Under the pieces are notes generated by a model. That model made no database searches, had not been told where the DNA came from, and was given only the letters and a program-made list of their open reading frames with translations. 64,000 nt of DNA from Dinoroseobacter sp049800835 (GTDB lineage: Bacteria; Pseudomonadota; Alphaproteobacteria; Rhodobacterales; Rhodobacteraceae). The stretch spans positions 124,001 to 188,000 of the forward strand of contig NZ_JBNAFU010000006.1 of NCBI RefSeq assembly GCF_049800835.1, in the 5' to 3' direction. This document shows, one piece after another, positions 17,999 through 25,887 of the stretch (positions are counted from its first letter, which is position 1; each line of letters begins with the position of its first letter). The position numbers were made by a program, and so were the translations under genes.

Positions 17999-18329
17999 CG
18001 ATGTTTAACCCGTGTGTCGCGCTCATCCTGGCTGACAAGCGGACAAAGCAGCCGTTCATCATCTCGTGACTCACGGTTGCCGTAACAGGCTTGGCTCAGC
18101 CAAGCTCGCAACGTTCCTGCCAAGCTGCGGCTGTGGCAAATGCAAATGATGGCTGGCGCTGTGGATTTTGGCGCGTTCCTTTCTGCACACTGTGTATCTG
18201 GAGCGCCAAACAACCTGCCATCAGGCACCCAAGCTCTGCAAAAGTCACCAAAGACACGGACCCAACCGTGACGCTGTCACCCAACCACCGCGCATTCCCT
18301 GTCGACTGCAAGCAGTTGCGAGACAAACC
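17999..18329. other. Non-coding stretch inside the repeat-bounded segment
   Basis: About 330 bp with no supported gene on either strand. It separates the truncated gene copy from the broken PQ-loop reading frame. Nothing resembling a transposase, integrase or inverted terminal repeat was recognised. Confidence 0.5.
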
Positions 18330-18443
18330 CTAGGCCATTGCCAAATCTCGGTTCCGCAGGCTGGCAACCAACTGTGGGATGGAGCTGACAAGAGTGATGG
18401 CACCTGCAGCAAACCCAAGCACTTCGATCATCATCAGCTCCAT
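18330..18443 (-). pseudogene. Truncated PQ-loop (SemiSWEET-like) fragment
   Basis: A 37-codon reading frame starting MELMMIEVLGFAAGAITLV and containing SIPQLVASLRNRDLA. This matches the first helix and the Pro-Gln motif of PQ-loop/SemiSWEET sugar transporters, which are about 90 residues long. It then stops, and none of the three downstream frames restores the second and third helices. It begins 4 bp after the stop of the membrane protein gene upstream, so it was probably the next gene of the operon. It is most likely a decayed gene. Confidence 0.45.
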
Positions 18444-18447
18444 CACC

Positions 18448-18861
18448 TCAGTTCCAACGATAGTGAGGGGTGCGTTCGCCTTTTAAAAAGCGGGTCACAT
18501 CCGTGGCATCGATCACAAAGGACACCGCGTTGGTAACTGCCAGCACCGCGATCCACACCTGCAACTCTGGATGAGCGGCGGTGCTGTCCCAGCGTGTCGC
18601 CAACCAAGCGAACATCGGGACCCAGAGTAAATGGCCGACGCCCAGAACGCGCGTGAAGCCGATCCGACCGTAGATCATCGCTTGACCAAATACCGACAGA
18701 AGTGTCGTGGCCAGAACCACCTGCGCTTCGAGATGCCCGATGAAATAAAGGCACAAAAGGTTGACCCCAACGAGCCAGACATTCCAAATCCGGGGCACCG
18801 GGCGGAACCGCAGAAACACGATCCCGAAGATCTTCAAGACGTTCGTCACAAAATCCATCAT
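18448..18861 (-). CDS. Hypothetical four-helix membrane protein
   Basis: A 137-residue protein with four hydrophobic segments (about 25-45, 46-65, 72-92 and 100-122) and a charged C-terminus (RFLKGERTPHYRWN). No family was recognised. It is transcribed divergently from the HxlR-type regulator across 113 bp that contain a clear inverted repeat, so it is a likely target of that regulator. Confidence 0.65.
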   Translation of the reverse strand: MMDFVTNVLKIFGIVFLRFRPVPRIWNVWLVGVNLLCLYFIGHLEAQVVLATTLLSVFGQAMIYGRIGFTRVLGVGHLLWVPMFAWLATRWDSTAAHPELQVWIAVLAVTNAVSFVIDATDVTRFLKGERTPHYRWN

Positions 18862-18934
18862 CGCTCTTCTCCTGTATTTGCGTTGATGAGCGAGGGGTAA
18901 CTGTCGGATGGGTTGCGCCGATACTTCGCCAAGC

Positions 18935-18962
18935 GTAGCGTCGAACTACGTTTCGCGTAGTT
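18935..18962. promoter_or_regulatory. Inverted-repeat operator between membrane protein and HxlR regulator
   Basis: AACTACG (18944-18950), spacer TTTCG, CGTAGTT (18956-18962) is a perfect inverted repeat ending 12 bp before the regulator ATG. A third half site, CGTAG, lies just upstream at 18934-18938. Dimeric winged-helix regulators of this family bind such sites; the assignment to this regulator is inferred from position. Confidence 0.55.
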
Positions 18963-18974
18963 AGGATTTGGACG

Positions 18975-19652
18975 ATGCGGTATGGTCAGTTCTGCCCAGT
19001 GGCAAAATCCGCGGAGATTCTCGGGAACACGTGGTCCTTGCTGATCATCCGGGAACTTCTGTTGGGAAGCACGCGGTTCACCAAGCTGCAAAAAGGAATG
19101 CCACGGATTTCTCCGACCGTTCTCAACACGCGCCTGAAAGAACTTGAAGCCAACGGCGTCATCTTGAAACGCCCGATTAGCGGGCAGCGCGGATTTGAAT
19201 ACCACCTGACCCCGGCGGGCAAAGAACTCGCACCAGTCATCGAGTCTCTGGTCGTCTGGGGGATGCGTTGGGCGCGCGATGAGTTGCGAAGCGATGAAAT
19301 GGACGTGGCATTCCTGATGTTCGACGTTGAGCGGAACATCAAGACCGAGGAACTGCCGGGCGGTGAATCCGTGCTTTGCTTCCAGTTCTCGGATTTGAAC
19401 GAGTACAAGAAGTGGTGGATCGTTTGCGAAGGAAACACCCGCGACCTGTGCTACGAGGACCCCGGCAAGGACGTCTCTGCCTATATTTCCACGACGTCGC
19501 ACGAACTGGTCCGCGTCTGGATGGGAGATGTATCTTTGTCAGACGCGATGGCGGATGAGCGGATCATCGTCCTTGGCGACAGCCTGATTTGCAAGCGCTT
19601 CAAGAGATGGTTCCCACTCTCTCCAGCGGCAGGAATACCGCGCCCAGCGTGA
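18975..19652 (+). CDS. HxlR-family regulator fused to an SCP2-like domain
   Basis: A 225-residue protein. Residues 1-100 are a winged helix of the HxlR type (CPVAKSAEILGNTWSLLIIRELL, then PRISPTVLNTRLKELEANG), including the Cys near the N-terminus that can sense redox or electrophiles in relatives. Residues about 115-215 resemble an SCP2 sterol-carrier-like ligand pocket. This pairing suggests a ligand-responsive repressor. It is preceded by an AGGA site and an inverted repeat at 18944-18962. It is likely to control itself and the divergent membrane protein, and perhaps genes further right. Confidence 0.82.
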   Translation: MRYGQFCPVAKSAEILGNTWSLLIIRELLLGSTRFTKLQKGMPRISPTVLNTRLKELEANGVILKRPISGQRGFEYHLTPAGKELAPVIESLVVWGMRWARDELRSDEMDVAFLMFDVERNIKTEELPGGESVLCFQFSDLNEYKKWWIVCEGNTRDLCYEDPGKDVSAYISTTSHELVRVWMGDVSLSDAMADERIIVLGDSLICKRFKRWFPLSPAAGIPRPA

Positions 19653-19982
19653 GCAGCGTGGTCAGAATTGGGTCGAGCCTTGCAGGCGGTTTCGGTAGTT
19701 TGCAGACCAACGCAAGGCAGACCACGCAAGAAATCGAAGCATCAGGCTCTCGTCGGCCAACAACAGACATCTGACCATTTCGATCAGGTCTTCGGCCTCA
19801 ATTTACCTACGAACGTCTGCTTTGCGCACAAGAACACCCTGGAGCGATTTGAACGACTAGCGAAATTCGGGCGTCCCCCGCTTGCGTCATGCATCAAGAG
19901 CACTGCGCTCAACTCCTGCATCCTCGCATGTCTTCAAACGCCAGACATCCAGTCTTTCGAGTTTGGAACGCGCTTTCCTGAG
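19653..19982. other. 330-bp gap between regulator and molybdenum enzyme
   Basis: The two flanking genes converge on this gap. No supported gene, strong hairpin or repeat was seen. Confidence 0.5.
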
Positions 19983-22013
19983 TCAGCTATCCGCGCTGAT
20001 AGGGCGAACCTCGACGCGTGCGCCGTAGTTGTTTTGACCGACCGAGAAGGGAAACTCTGAAAGTGCGGTTTCGGGCAGGACGGACTCGCCGTCGGTCAAA
20101 GCATTCAAGCCAGGCCACCCATCGCGTATCCAGACCGTGCCTTCGGGTACGCGTTGCGTGACCTTGGCGCGCGCATGGAAGGTGCCACGCGGATTTGAAA
20201 TCTCTATCCAATCGCCATCTGCAATGCCACGGGCGGCCGCATCCTCGGGAGCAATCCAAAGGTCCGGGTCAGTTTCGCGGTTTGCGAGTGTCGGCAGGGC
20301 ACGGCCATGATCAAAGAAGGCGTGAAACTGTGCGAACGTGCGCCCATGCGCGAGGGCCAGTCCGTCGTTCGGCCGCGCTTCGGGCGGCATTGGGAGTGGC
20401 GGCAGGCCCATTGATTGCGCGCGCTCGGAGAAGAACTCGATCTTTCCCGAAGGCGTGGAGAACTCAAGATTAGGATACGCCACGTGTGAGACGTTGAGCG
20501 GGACCCGCCCACTATTCGCGCGCAGGGTTTTGACCGTCGCGTGTCCCGTGGCCGGGTGATCCAGAGCAGCATTCATGGCGGCTTCCTGGTCGACCCAGGG
20601 GTATACGTCCCTGACACCAAGCCTGTCGCCGAGCCCCTTGTAGAGTTCATAGACGGGGCGCGCCTCGCCTGCCGGGGACAGCACCCGGTCGGACAGGTGG
20701 ATATGGGTGTTTGTGGATTTTGCACCGATCTCCTCCAGCCAGATCGTGCCGGGCAGGACAATGTCAGCAACCTCGCGGATCGTTTGGTTTGGAAAAATGT
20801 CGTAAGCCACAACCAAATCGGCCTTGGCCAGCGCCGCGCGCGTCCGGTTGGTCTCCGCAAAACAGGACAGCACGTTTGAGCCGATCGTCACAAAGACTTT
20901 CACGGCTCCGCTTTCGAGCGCTTCGACAATGGCCTCCATCTGGTTGGGAATATACTCGCCAGGCGGTCGGCGATCAGCGGCAGAGACATCGTTGAAGCCC
21001 ACTCCATGGCTGCGGCCACCGTGTCGCGGACCGATACCGCCGCCCTTAATGCCGAAATTTCCGGTCAGAGCGGGCAGACAGGAAATAGCCCGCGCAGCCT
21101 GCCAGGTGTTGTCGCCCTTATGCAGAGAAGATCCGCCGATCACGATCATCGCAGGTTTGGCGGTCGCATAAGCCTGCGCCAGCCAGGTGATTTGCTCGAC
21201 GGGCACTCCAGTGAGGGTCTCTGCCCAGCTTGGGGTCATGGTCTCGACATGTGTCTTGAGGGCGTCGAACCCGACCGTGTGCTGCGCAACGAAGTCAGCG
21301 TCGTACGAGCCGGCGGCGATAATCACATGCATTATGGCCAGCGCGAGCACGGCGTCAGTTCCCGGCTTCAGCAGGATGACATCATCGGCAAGCGCGGAAG
21401 CCTCTGTACGGCGTATATCGACGACGACGATCCGCGCGCCACGCCGTTTCGCAATCTCGACATGGCGAAGCGTATTGGCCTGGCTAACCGTGTTCGCTCC
21501 CCATAGAACGACCAGCTCAGAATTCGCGCTGAGATCCTCCTTGCTCGACGTCTCAAGTGCTCCGGTGATCCCGACGCCAAACGCGCCAAGTCCCCAACAA
21601 ATCATCGCCGGATTCCAGTACTGGCAGCCGAAGAGGTTCGCGAAGCGATCCATCTGTGCACGCTTCAGGCCAAAGGCGTAGTCGTTGCCCCAGTTGCCGT
21701 GAGCTTGCCAGAAACCCACCTTTTCGCGCCCCACTTCGCGCATCTTGTGCGCGATATGGTCCATGGCGGCTTCCCACGTCACGTCAGTCCAATCGTTAGA
21801 GCCGCGCACGTGGCGCATCCGAGGGCTCAAGAGGCGCTGCTTGTTGCCAACGATTTCGTGGACGGCCTTGCCGCGCATACACAGGAAGCCCTCACTATCC
21901 GGGTTCGTCTCATCCCCTTCGATGGAGATTTCCCCGGTGTCGGATTTAGTAACTGTCATCCCACAAAGCGTCGGGTGACAGTTCATCGGGCACATTGTCT
22001 TGAAGGTTTCCAA
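19983..22013 (-). CDS. Molybdopterin (bis-MGD) oxidoreductase, DMSO-reductase superfamily
   Basis: A 676-residue cytoplasmic enzyme. The N-terminus has Cys residues for a 4Fe-4S cluster (CPMNCHPTLC and FLCMRGKA). The probable Mo ligand is the Cys in NPAMICWGLG, at the place of Cys/SeCys in formate dehydrogenases and acetylene hydratase. The C-terminal cofactor-binding domain is complete (GDWIEISNPRGTF). It has no Tat signal and no adjacent electron-transfer subunit. The start is TTG at 22013; an ATG at 21995 is an alternative. It is divergent from the TRAP operon. The substrate is unknown; oxidation of an organic acid or aldehyde taken up by the TRAP system is a guess. Confidence 0.87.
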   Translation of the reverse strand: METFKTMCPMNCHPTLCGMTVTKSDTGEISIEGDETNPDSEGFLCMRGKAVHEIVGNKQRLLSPRMRHVRGSNDWTDVTWEAAMDHIAHKMREVGREKVGFWQAHGNWGNDYAFGLKRAQMDRFANLFGCQYWNPAMICWGLGAFGVGITGALETSSKEDLSANSELVVLWGANTVSQANTLRHVEIAKRRGARIVVVDIRRTEASALADDVILLKPGTDAVLALAIMHVIIAAGSYDADFVAQHTVGFDALKTHVETMTPSWAETLTGVPVEQITWLAQAYATAKPAMIVIGGSSLHKGDNTWQAARAISCLPALTGNFGIKGGGIGPRHGGRSHGVGFNDVSAADRRPPGEYIPNQMEAIVEALESGAVKVFVTIGSNVLSCFAETNRTRAALAKADLVVAYDIFPNQTIREVADIVLPGTIWLEEIGAKSTNTHIHLSDRVLSPAGEARPVYELYKGLGDRLGVRDVYPWVDQEAAMNAALDHPATGHATVKTLRANSGRVPLNVSHVAYPNLEFSTPSGKIEFFSERAQSMGLPPLPMPPEARPNDGLALAHGRTFAQFHAFFDHGRALPTLANRETDPDLWIAPEDAAARGIADGDWIEISNPRGTFHARAKVTQRVPEGTVWIRDGWPGLNALTDGESVLPETALSEFPFSVGQNNYGARVEVRPISADS

Positions 22014-22317
22014 CCCGAGTTCCGTCCTGTGGAATGAATAAGTTGTGAGAAACCTAGCCGAGTTCAGGGCATCGGAGAAGCAGCGCCTGGTCCTTGCGCT
22101 GCGGGGACATCTACAACCTTCGGTTCAGTGTCCGCTGCGCGGACAAGAGAGACAGGCTTGCGCCTGTCCAGCGCATGTGTCCAACTTATATGTATTGGTG
22201 TGCCACACTACTCGCGGCGCACAGCACCGACGGAATTGATGGGCACGCCCCGGTCCAAATACGCCGCCGGACACGACCCGTACTCAGGTGCGGGAGAACA
22301 AAACAGGGAGCCAAACA
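22014..22317. promoter_or_regulatory. Divergent promoter region of molybdenum enzyme and TRAP operon
   Basis: About 300 bp between two divergent genes must carry both promoters. The main visible element is a perfect inverted repeat at 22151-22168. An AT-rich patch (CTTATATGTATTGG, near 22185) may be part of a promoter. Confidence 0.45.
22151..22168. promoter_or_regulatory. Perfect inverted repeat GACAGGC-TTGC-GCCTGTC
   Basis: Seven-base arms with a 4-nt spacer sit midway in the divergent region. It could be an operator or a hairpin in the dctP leader. Confidence 0.4.
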
Positions 22318-23292
22318 ATGAGTATGATAAAATCCTTTGCTGCAATTTCTGCGGCGGCGATAGCGATTGGGCAGTCTGCACCTGTTCTCGCGCAGACCTC
22401 CTGGGATATGGCGACGCCGTATCCGGACGCGGAGTTCCACACACGCAATATCAACCAGTTCGCGGAAGAGATTGCTGCCGCAACATCCGGGGGGCTAAGC
22501 ATCACCGTTCATTCCGGAGCGTCGCTTTTTAAGCATCCAGAGATCAAGCGAGCGGTGCAAAACCAGTTGGTGCCGATTGGTGAAGTTCTGATGGCGAACC
22601 TCTTTAACGACGACCCGATCTTCGGCGCAGACAACATTCCGTTCATTGCCTCCACCTACGAGGACGCAAAGGCGCTATGGGACGCGCAGCGCCCACTTGT
22701 TGAAGCCAAGCTGGCTGAAGACGGTATCCGCTTGCTTTATGCAGTGCCGTGGCCAGGACAGGGCTTCTATACCAACAAACCGCTAGCGGCGGGTAGCGAC
22801 CTGGAAGGTCTTCGCTTCCGTACCTACAACGCAACGACCGCTCGTATGGCAGAACTGCTTGGTGCGTCGCCGACCACCATTGAGGCGGTTGAGATCCCCC
22901 AGGCCTTCTCCACCGGCATCGTCGACGCAATGGTGACCTCGGGCGCGACCGGAGCGCGCACCAAGGCTTGGGACTTCACAACGGAATTCTATGACCTTCA
23001 GGCATGGTTGCCCAAGAACATGATCATCGTAAACGAGTCGGCCTTCAGCAGCCTGCCAGAAGACCAGCAACAAGCGATTCTCGATGCGGCTGCCGCGGCC
23101 GAAACCCGGGGCTGGGAGATGAGCGAAAGCGTTGCGGCAGAGTCGGTAACTGTTCTGAAGGACAACATGACTGTTCACGCGGCCAGCGATGCGCTTGCGG
23201 CCGATCTTGCGGCCGTTGGTCAGCAGATGGCAACCGAGTGGGCGGAAAGCGTCGGCGCCGAAGGCCAAGCTATACTCGACGCACTGAACTAA
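22318..23292 (+). CDS. dctP: TRAP transporter substrate-binding protein (DctP type)
   Basis: Periplasmic receptor of 324 residues for a tripartite ATP-independent transporter. The start ATG at 22318 follows AGGGAG at 22304-22309. A signal peptide ends near APVLAQ. The DctP fold is shown by FAEEIAAATSGGLSITVHSGASLF, the conserved ligand-contact region LRFRTYNA, and EIPQAFSTGIVDA. The Arg in that region normally holds a carboxylate, so the ligand is probably an organic acid. It is the first gene of the P-Q-M operon. Confidence 0.92.
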   Translation: MSMIKSFAAISAAAIAIGQSAPVLAQTSWDMATPYPDAEFHTRNINQFAEEIAAATSGGLSITVHSGASLFKHPEIKRAVQNQLVPIGEVLMANLFNDDPIFGADNIPFIASTYEDAKALWDAQRPLVEAKLAEDGIRLLYAVPWPGQGFYTNKPLAAGSDLEGLRFRTYNATTARMAELLGASPTTIEAVEIPQAFSTGIVDAMVTSGATGARTKAWDFTTEFYDLQAWLPKNMIIVNESAFSSLPEDQQQAILDAAAAAETRGWEMSESVAAESVTVLKDNMTVHAASDALAADLAAVGQQMATEWAESVGAEGQAILDALN

Positions 23293-23312
23293 CGCGCGAG
23301 AAGCGCGGAGGG

Positions 23313-23339
23313 CGGGCGACACTCACGAGATGTCGCCCG
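23313..23339 (+). terminator. Hairpin between dctP and dctQ (partial terminator / mRNA stabiliser)
   Basis: CGGGCGACA (23313-23321) and TGTCGCCCG (23331-23339) are perfect 9-bp arms. There is no U tract. Hairpins at this place in binding-protein operons raise the amount of the receptor relative to the membrane subunits; this role is inferred. Confidence 0.55.
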
Positions 23340-23407
23340 TCTGCTGGAACGACTTCTGAACTTACGTCGGGTCGGTCTAAGCTGGTAGTTACGAGGAAAC
23401 GCAACAC

Positions 23408-23953
23408 ATGCTCACTCGATCCCTGGACGCGATCTACAGGGCGGCAGGAGTGCTCGCCGGAATATTTCTTGTCGCGATTTGCGTCATCGTGGTTGCCCAG
23501 ATTATTGCGCGGCAGATGGAAACGATTATTCCCTCGGCAGATCAGTTCGCCGGGTTCTGTCTCGCGGCGACATCCTTTCTGGGGCTTGCCTATAGTTTCC
23601 GAAGCGGAAGTCATATCCGGGTGACACTCTTCACACAGGCTTTGAAGGGGTTTGCGGCTCGCATGTTTGTTGTTATCGCGCTTGCTGTGGCTACGGCGAT
23701 CAGCAGCCTGCTGGCTTGGGAAACGCTCAAGATGGTTGGCCAGAATGCGGCGCGCGGAGAAGTCACCTCTGGCTTGATACCGATTCCACTATGGCTTCCA
23801 CAGCTCGGAATGGCCGTGGGGGTCACGCTTTTTGCCATCGCGATTGCCGAAGATCTCGTCTGTGCAGTGATGGGCCGTACCACGGCCTTTGAACAACATG
23901 AGCTGAACGACAGTGAACCGGACTCACCCGACAAAGCGCCGACCAATCAGTGA
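23408..23953 (+). CDS. TRAP transporter small permease subunit (DctQ type)
   Basis: A 181-residue inner-membrane protein with four hydrophobic segments, as expected for the DctQ family. Marks are VVAQIIARQME and the central FAGFCLAATSFLGLAYSFR, followed by SHIRV. It follows dctP after a 115-bp gap with a hairpin. GAGGAA lies 9 bp before the ATG. It forms the permease with the large subunit encoded 81 bp downstream. Confidence 0.88.
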   Translation: MLTRSLDAIYRAAGVLAGIFLVAICVIVVAQIIARQMETIIPSADQFAGFCLAATSFLGLAYSFRSGSHIRVTLFTQALKGFAARMFVVIALAVATAISSLLAWETLKMVGQNAARGEVTSGLIPIPLWLPQLGMAVGVTLFAIAIAEDLVCAVMGRTTAFEQHELNDSEPDSPDKAPTNQ

Positions 23954-24034
23954 TGAAATCCAATAAGACCCTGAATTGCGTAGTGTCCCGCCATCTTGCG
24001 ATGCACCTAAACGAAAGCTCCGGAGTTTGAGGCA

Positions 24035-25339
24035 ATGGACCCCAGTATCGTCTCTCTTTTCCTGATCGGTGCCATGCTGGTGATGCTCGCATCTGGCATC
24101 TGGGTCGCCTTGACCCTAATGGTCGTCGGCTATCTCGGGATTTCGTTGTTCTCAAGCGCGCCGGCCGGCGCGATCATGTCCACAACGATCTGGGCGCAAT
24201 CCTGGTCGTGGGCGCTTACGGCCTTGCCGTTGTTTATATGGATGGGGGAAATCCTCTATCGTACAAAGCTTGCCTCGAACATGTTCAAGGGGCTGGCGCC
24301 GTGGATGAACGCACTTCCAGGACGTTTGCTACATGTGAATGTGGTGAGCTGTGGTCTGTTCGCGGCGGTCTCCGGATCTTCTGCAGCGACCACTGCCACG
24401 ATTGGACGGATCACGATCCCTGAGCTTGAAAAGCGCGACTACGACCAGAAAATGATTGTCGGAAGCCTGGCCGGGTCCGCAACGCTTGGGTTTCTAATCC
24501 CGCCTTCCATTATCCTCATCGTCTATGGCGTGGCCGCCGAGGTTTCCATCAGTCGGCTTTTCATCGCCGGTATTCTGCCGGGCTTGATGCTGATGGTTCT
24601 GTTCATGGGCTACATCATGCTTTGGTCCCTGTGGAACCCGGACAAGACCCCGGCACCCGAGCGACGCATTCCTCTGTTCCAGCGACTCCGCGCGACCGCG
24701 GGCCTGTTTCCAATGCTCTTTCTGATCATTGCCGTAATCGGATCGATTTACGCGGGCATTGCAACCCCGACCGAGGCCGCCGCAGTGGGTGTTCTCGGAG
24801 CCCTGATGTTGTCTGCAGTCTCAGGCACACTGACCTGGTCATCGATCACCGAAAGCATTGCAGGCGCGACGAAAACGACCTGCATGATCACCTTGATCCT
24901 CGCAGGCGCAGCCTTCCTGTCAGTCTCGATGGGGTTCACCGGCATTCCGCGGGCGTTGGCGTCCTGGGTTGGCTCATTTGAACTGAGCCAGTTCGAATTG
25001 TTGCTCGCGCTTACGCTCCTTTTCGTGGTGATGGGCTGTTTTCTCGACGGAATTTCCATTGTTGTGCTGACCGCGTCAGTGATCATGCCAATGGTGCAAG
25101 CCGCTGGTATCGACCTGATCTGGTTCGGAATCTATCTCGTGGTCGTTATCGAGATGTCTCAGATCACACCGCCCGTGGGGATCAACCTGTTCATTCTCCA
25201 GTCGATGACGAAGCACGACCTATTGGCTGTAGCAAAAATGGCCTTTCCGTTCTTTCTCGTTCTCGTGCTCGCAACGTTGTTGCTCATTATTTTTCCCCAG
25301 ATCGCCACCTATCTGCCTTCTCTGATGACGCGGGGATAG
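24035..25339 (+). CDS. TRAP transporter large permease subunit (DctM type)
   Basis: A 434-residue sodium-coupled transport subunit with about twelve hydrophobic segments. DctM marks are GLFAAVSGSSAATTATIG near residue 105-125, SLAGSATLGFLIPPSI, and EMSQITPPVGINLFIL near the C-terminus. It drives uptake of the ligand bound by the DctP protein. It is the last gene of the operon and converges on the coiled-coil gene, with 218 bp between that hold no supported gene. Confidence 0.93.
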   Translation: MDPSIVSLFLIGAMLVMLASGIWVALTLMVVGYLGISLFSSAPAGAIMSTTIWAQSWSWALTALPLFIWMGEILYRTKLASNMFKGLAPWMNALPGRLLHVNVVSCGLFAAVSGSSAATTATIGRITIPELEKRDYDQKMIVGSLAGSATLGFLIPPSIILIVYGVAAEVSISRLFIAGILPGLMLMVLFMGYIMLWSLWNPDKTPAPERRIPLFQRLRATAGLFPMLFLIIAVIGSIYAGIATPTEAAAVGVLGALMLSAVSGTLTWSSITESIAGATKTTCMITLILAGAAFLSVSMGFTGIPRALASWVGSFELSQFELLLALTLLFVVMGCFLDGISIVVLTASVIMPMVQAAGIDLIWFGIYLVVVIEMSQITPPVGINLFILQSMTKHDLLAVAKMAFPFFLVLVLATLLLIIFPQIATYLPSLMTRG

Positions 25340-25557
25340 AACGACCGCATTCCATTCGAAGCCGGCATCTGAAGAGTCCTGTCAGGTCTCTCGCTCAACA
25401 GAAGGGGTGAGTGACCGCAATGCGGACCAAAGCAGCTTATTTCGCAAACGTAGCAAACTCACTCTACATCCGCAGTGTGGACAAGAACTTTTGCCACGTA
25501 TGGCGCTAAGGAGTGTCGCGCTACAAGTCTGGGAAGACCCTGTACTCCTGGTGTTCC

Positions 25558-25887
25558 TCAAACCGCCTTCGTGATCCGTTCCAGATACGCCCGCAATTCC
25601 GAAACCTCAGCTCGCGCTTCGCGCAGGCCGTCCATGGCCGCGGCAAGCTCGGCTTCTTTCTGGGTCAGCATGTTCGACAGGTCCCGCTCGCGGTTTTCGG
25701 CATAGGTGATCGCCTGATCGCGCAGGTCTTCTGCCTCGTGGAGCTGATGCGCCATCTCCTCCAGATCGCTCATGTCGTCTTTCGTGACATGGGTGAAGCT
25801 CGTCACCACCCAGCGCATCACCCACCCAAGGGCAAAGGCCGCAAACAGGATCACCGCCGTCGCGATCACGATCTCGGTTCTATTCAT
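25558..25887 (-). CDS. Membrane-anchored coiled-coil protein, conserved hypothetical
   Basis: A 109-residue protein with one N-terminal transmembrane helix (about 6-28) and then a long heptad-like alpha-helical stretch (DLEEMAHQLHEAEDLRDQA and onward). The start ATG at 25887 overlaps the OmpA-family stop by 8 bp, so the pair are co-translated. It may brace the inner membrane against the periplasmic OmpA partner, which is inference. Its last 44 codons are duplicated in diverged form at 17864-17998. Confidence 0.78.
   Translation of the reverse strand: MNRTEIVIATAVILFAAFALGWVMRWVVTSFTHVTKDDMSDLEEMAHQLHEAEDLRDQAITYAENRERDLSNMLTQKEAELAAAMDGLREARAEVSELRAYLERITKAV
25559..25692. repeat. Direct repeat, right copy (partner 17865-17998)
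   Basis: Lies inside the 3' end of the intact coiled-coil gene. About 89% identical to the left copy; the last 40 bp (25653-25692) are identical. Confidence 0.85.

Noticed and set aside
22288..22317. Upstream extension of the dctP start
   Set aside because: The ribosome site at 22304-22309 and the signal peptide both support the ATG at 22318.
17864..25692. Integrase, transposase or tRNA attachment site for the segment
   Set aside because: None was found on reading both strands, so the segment is not called an integrative element or transposon.
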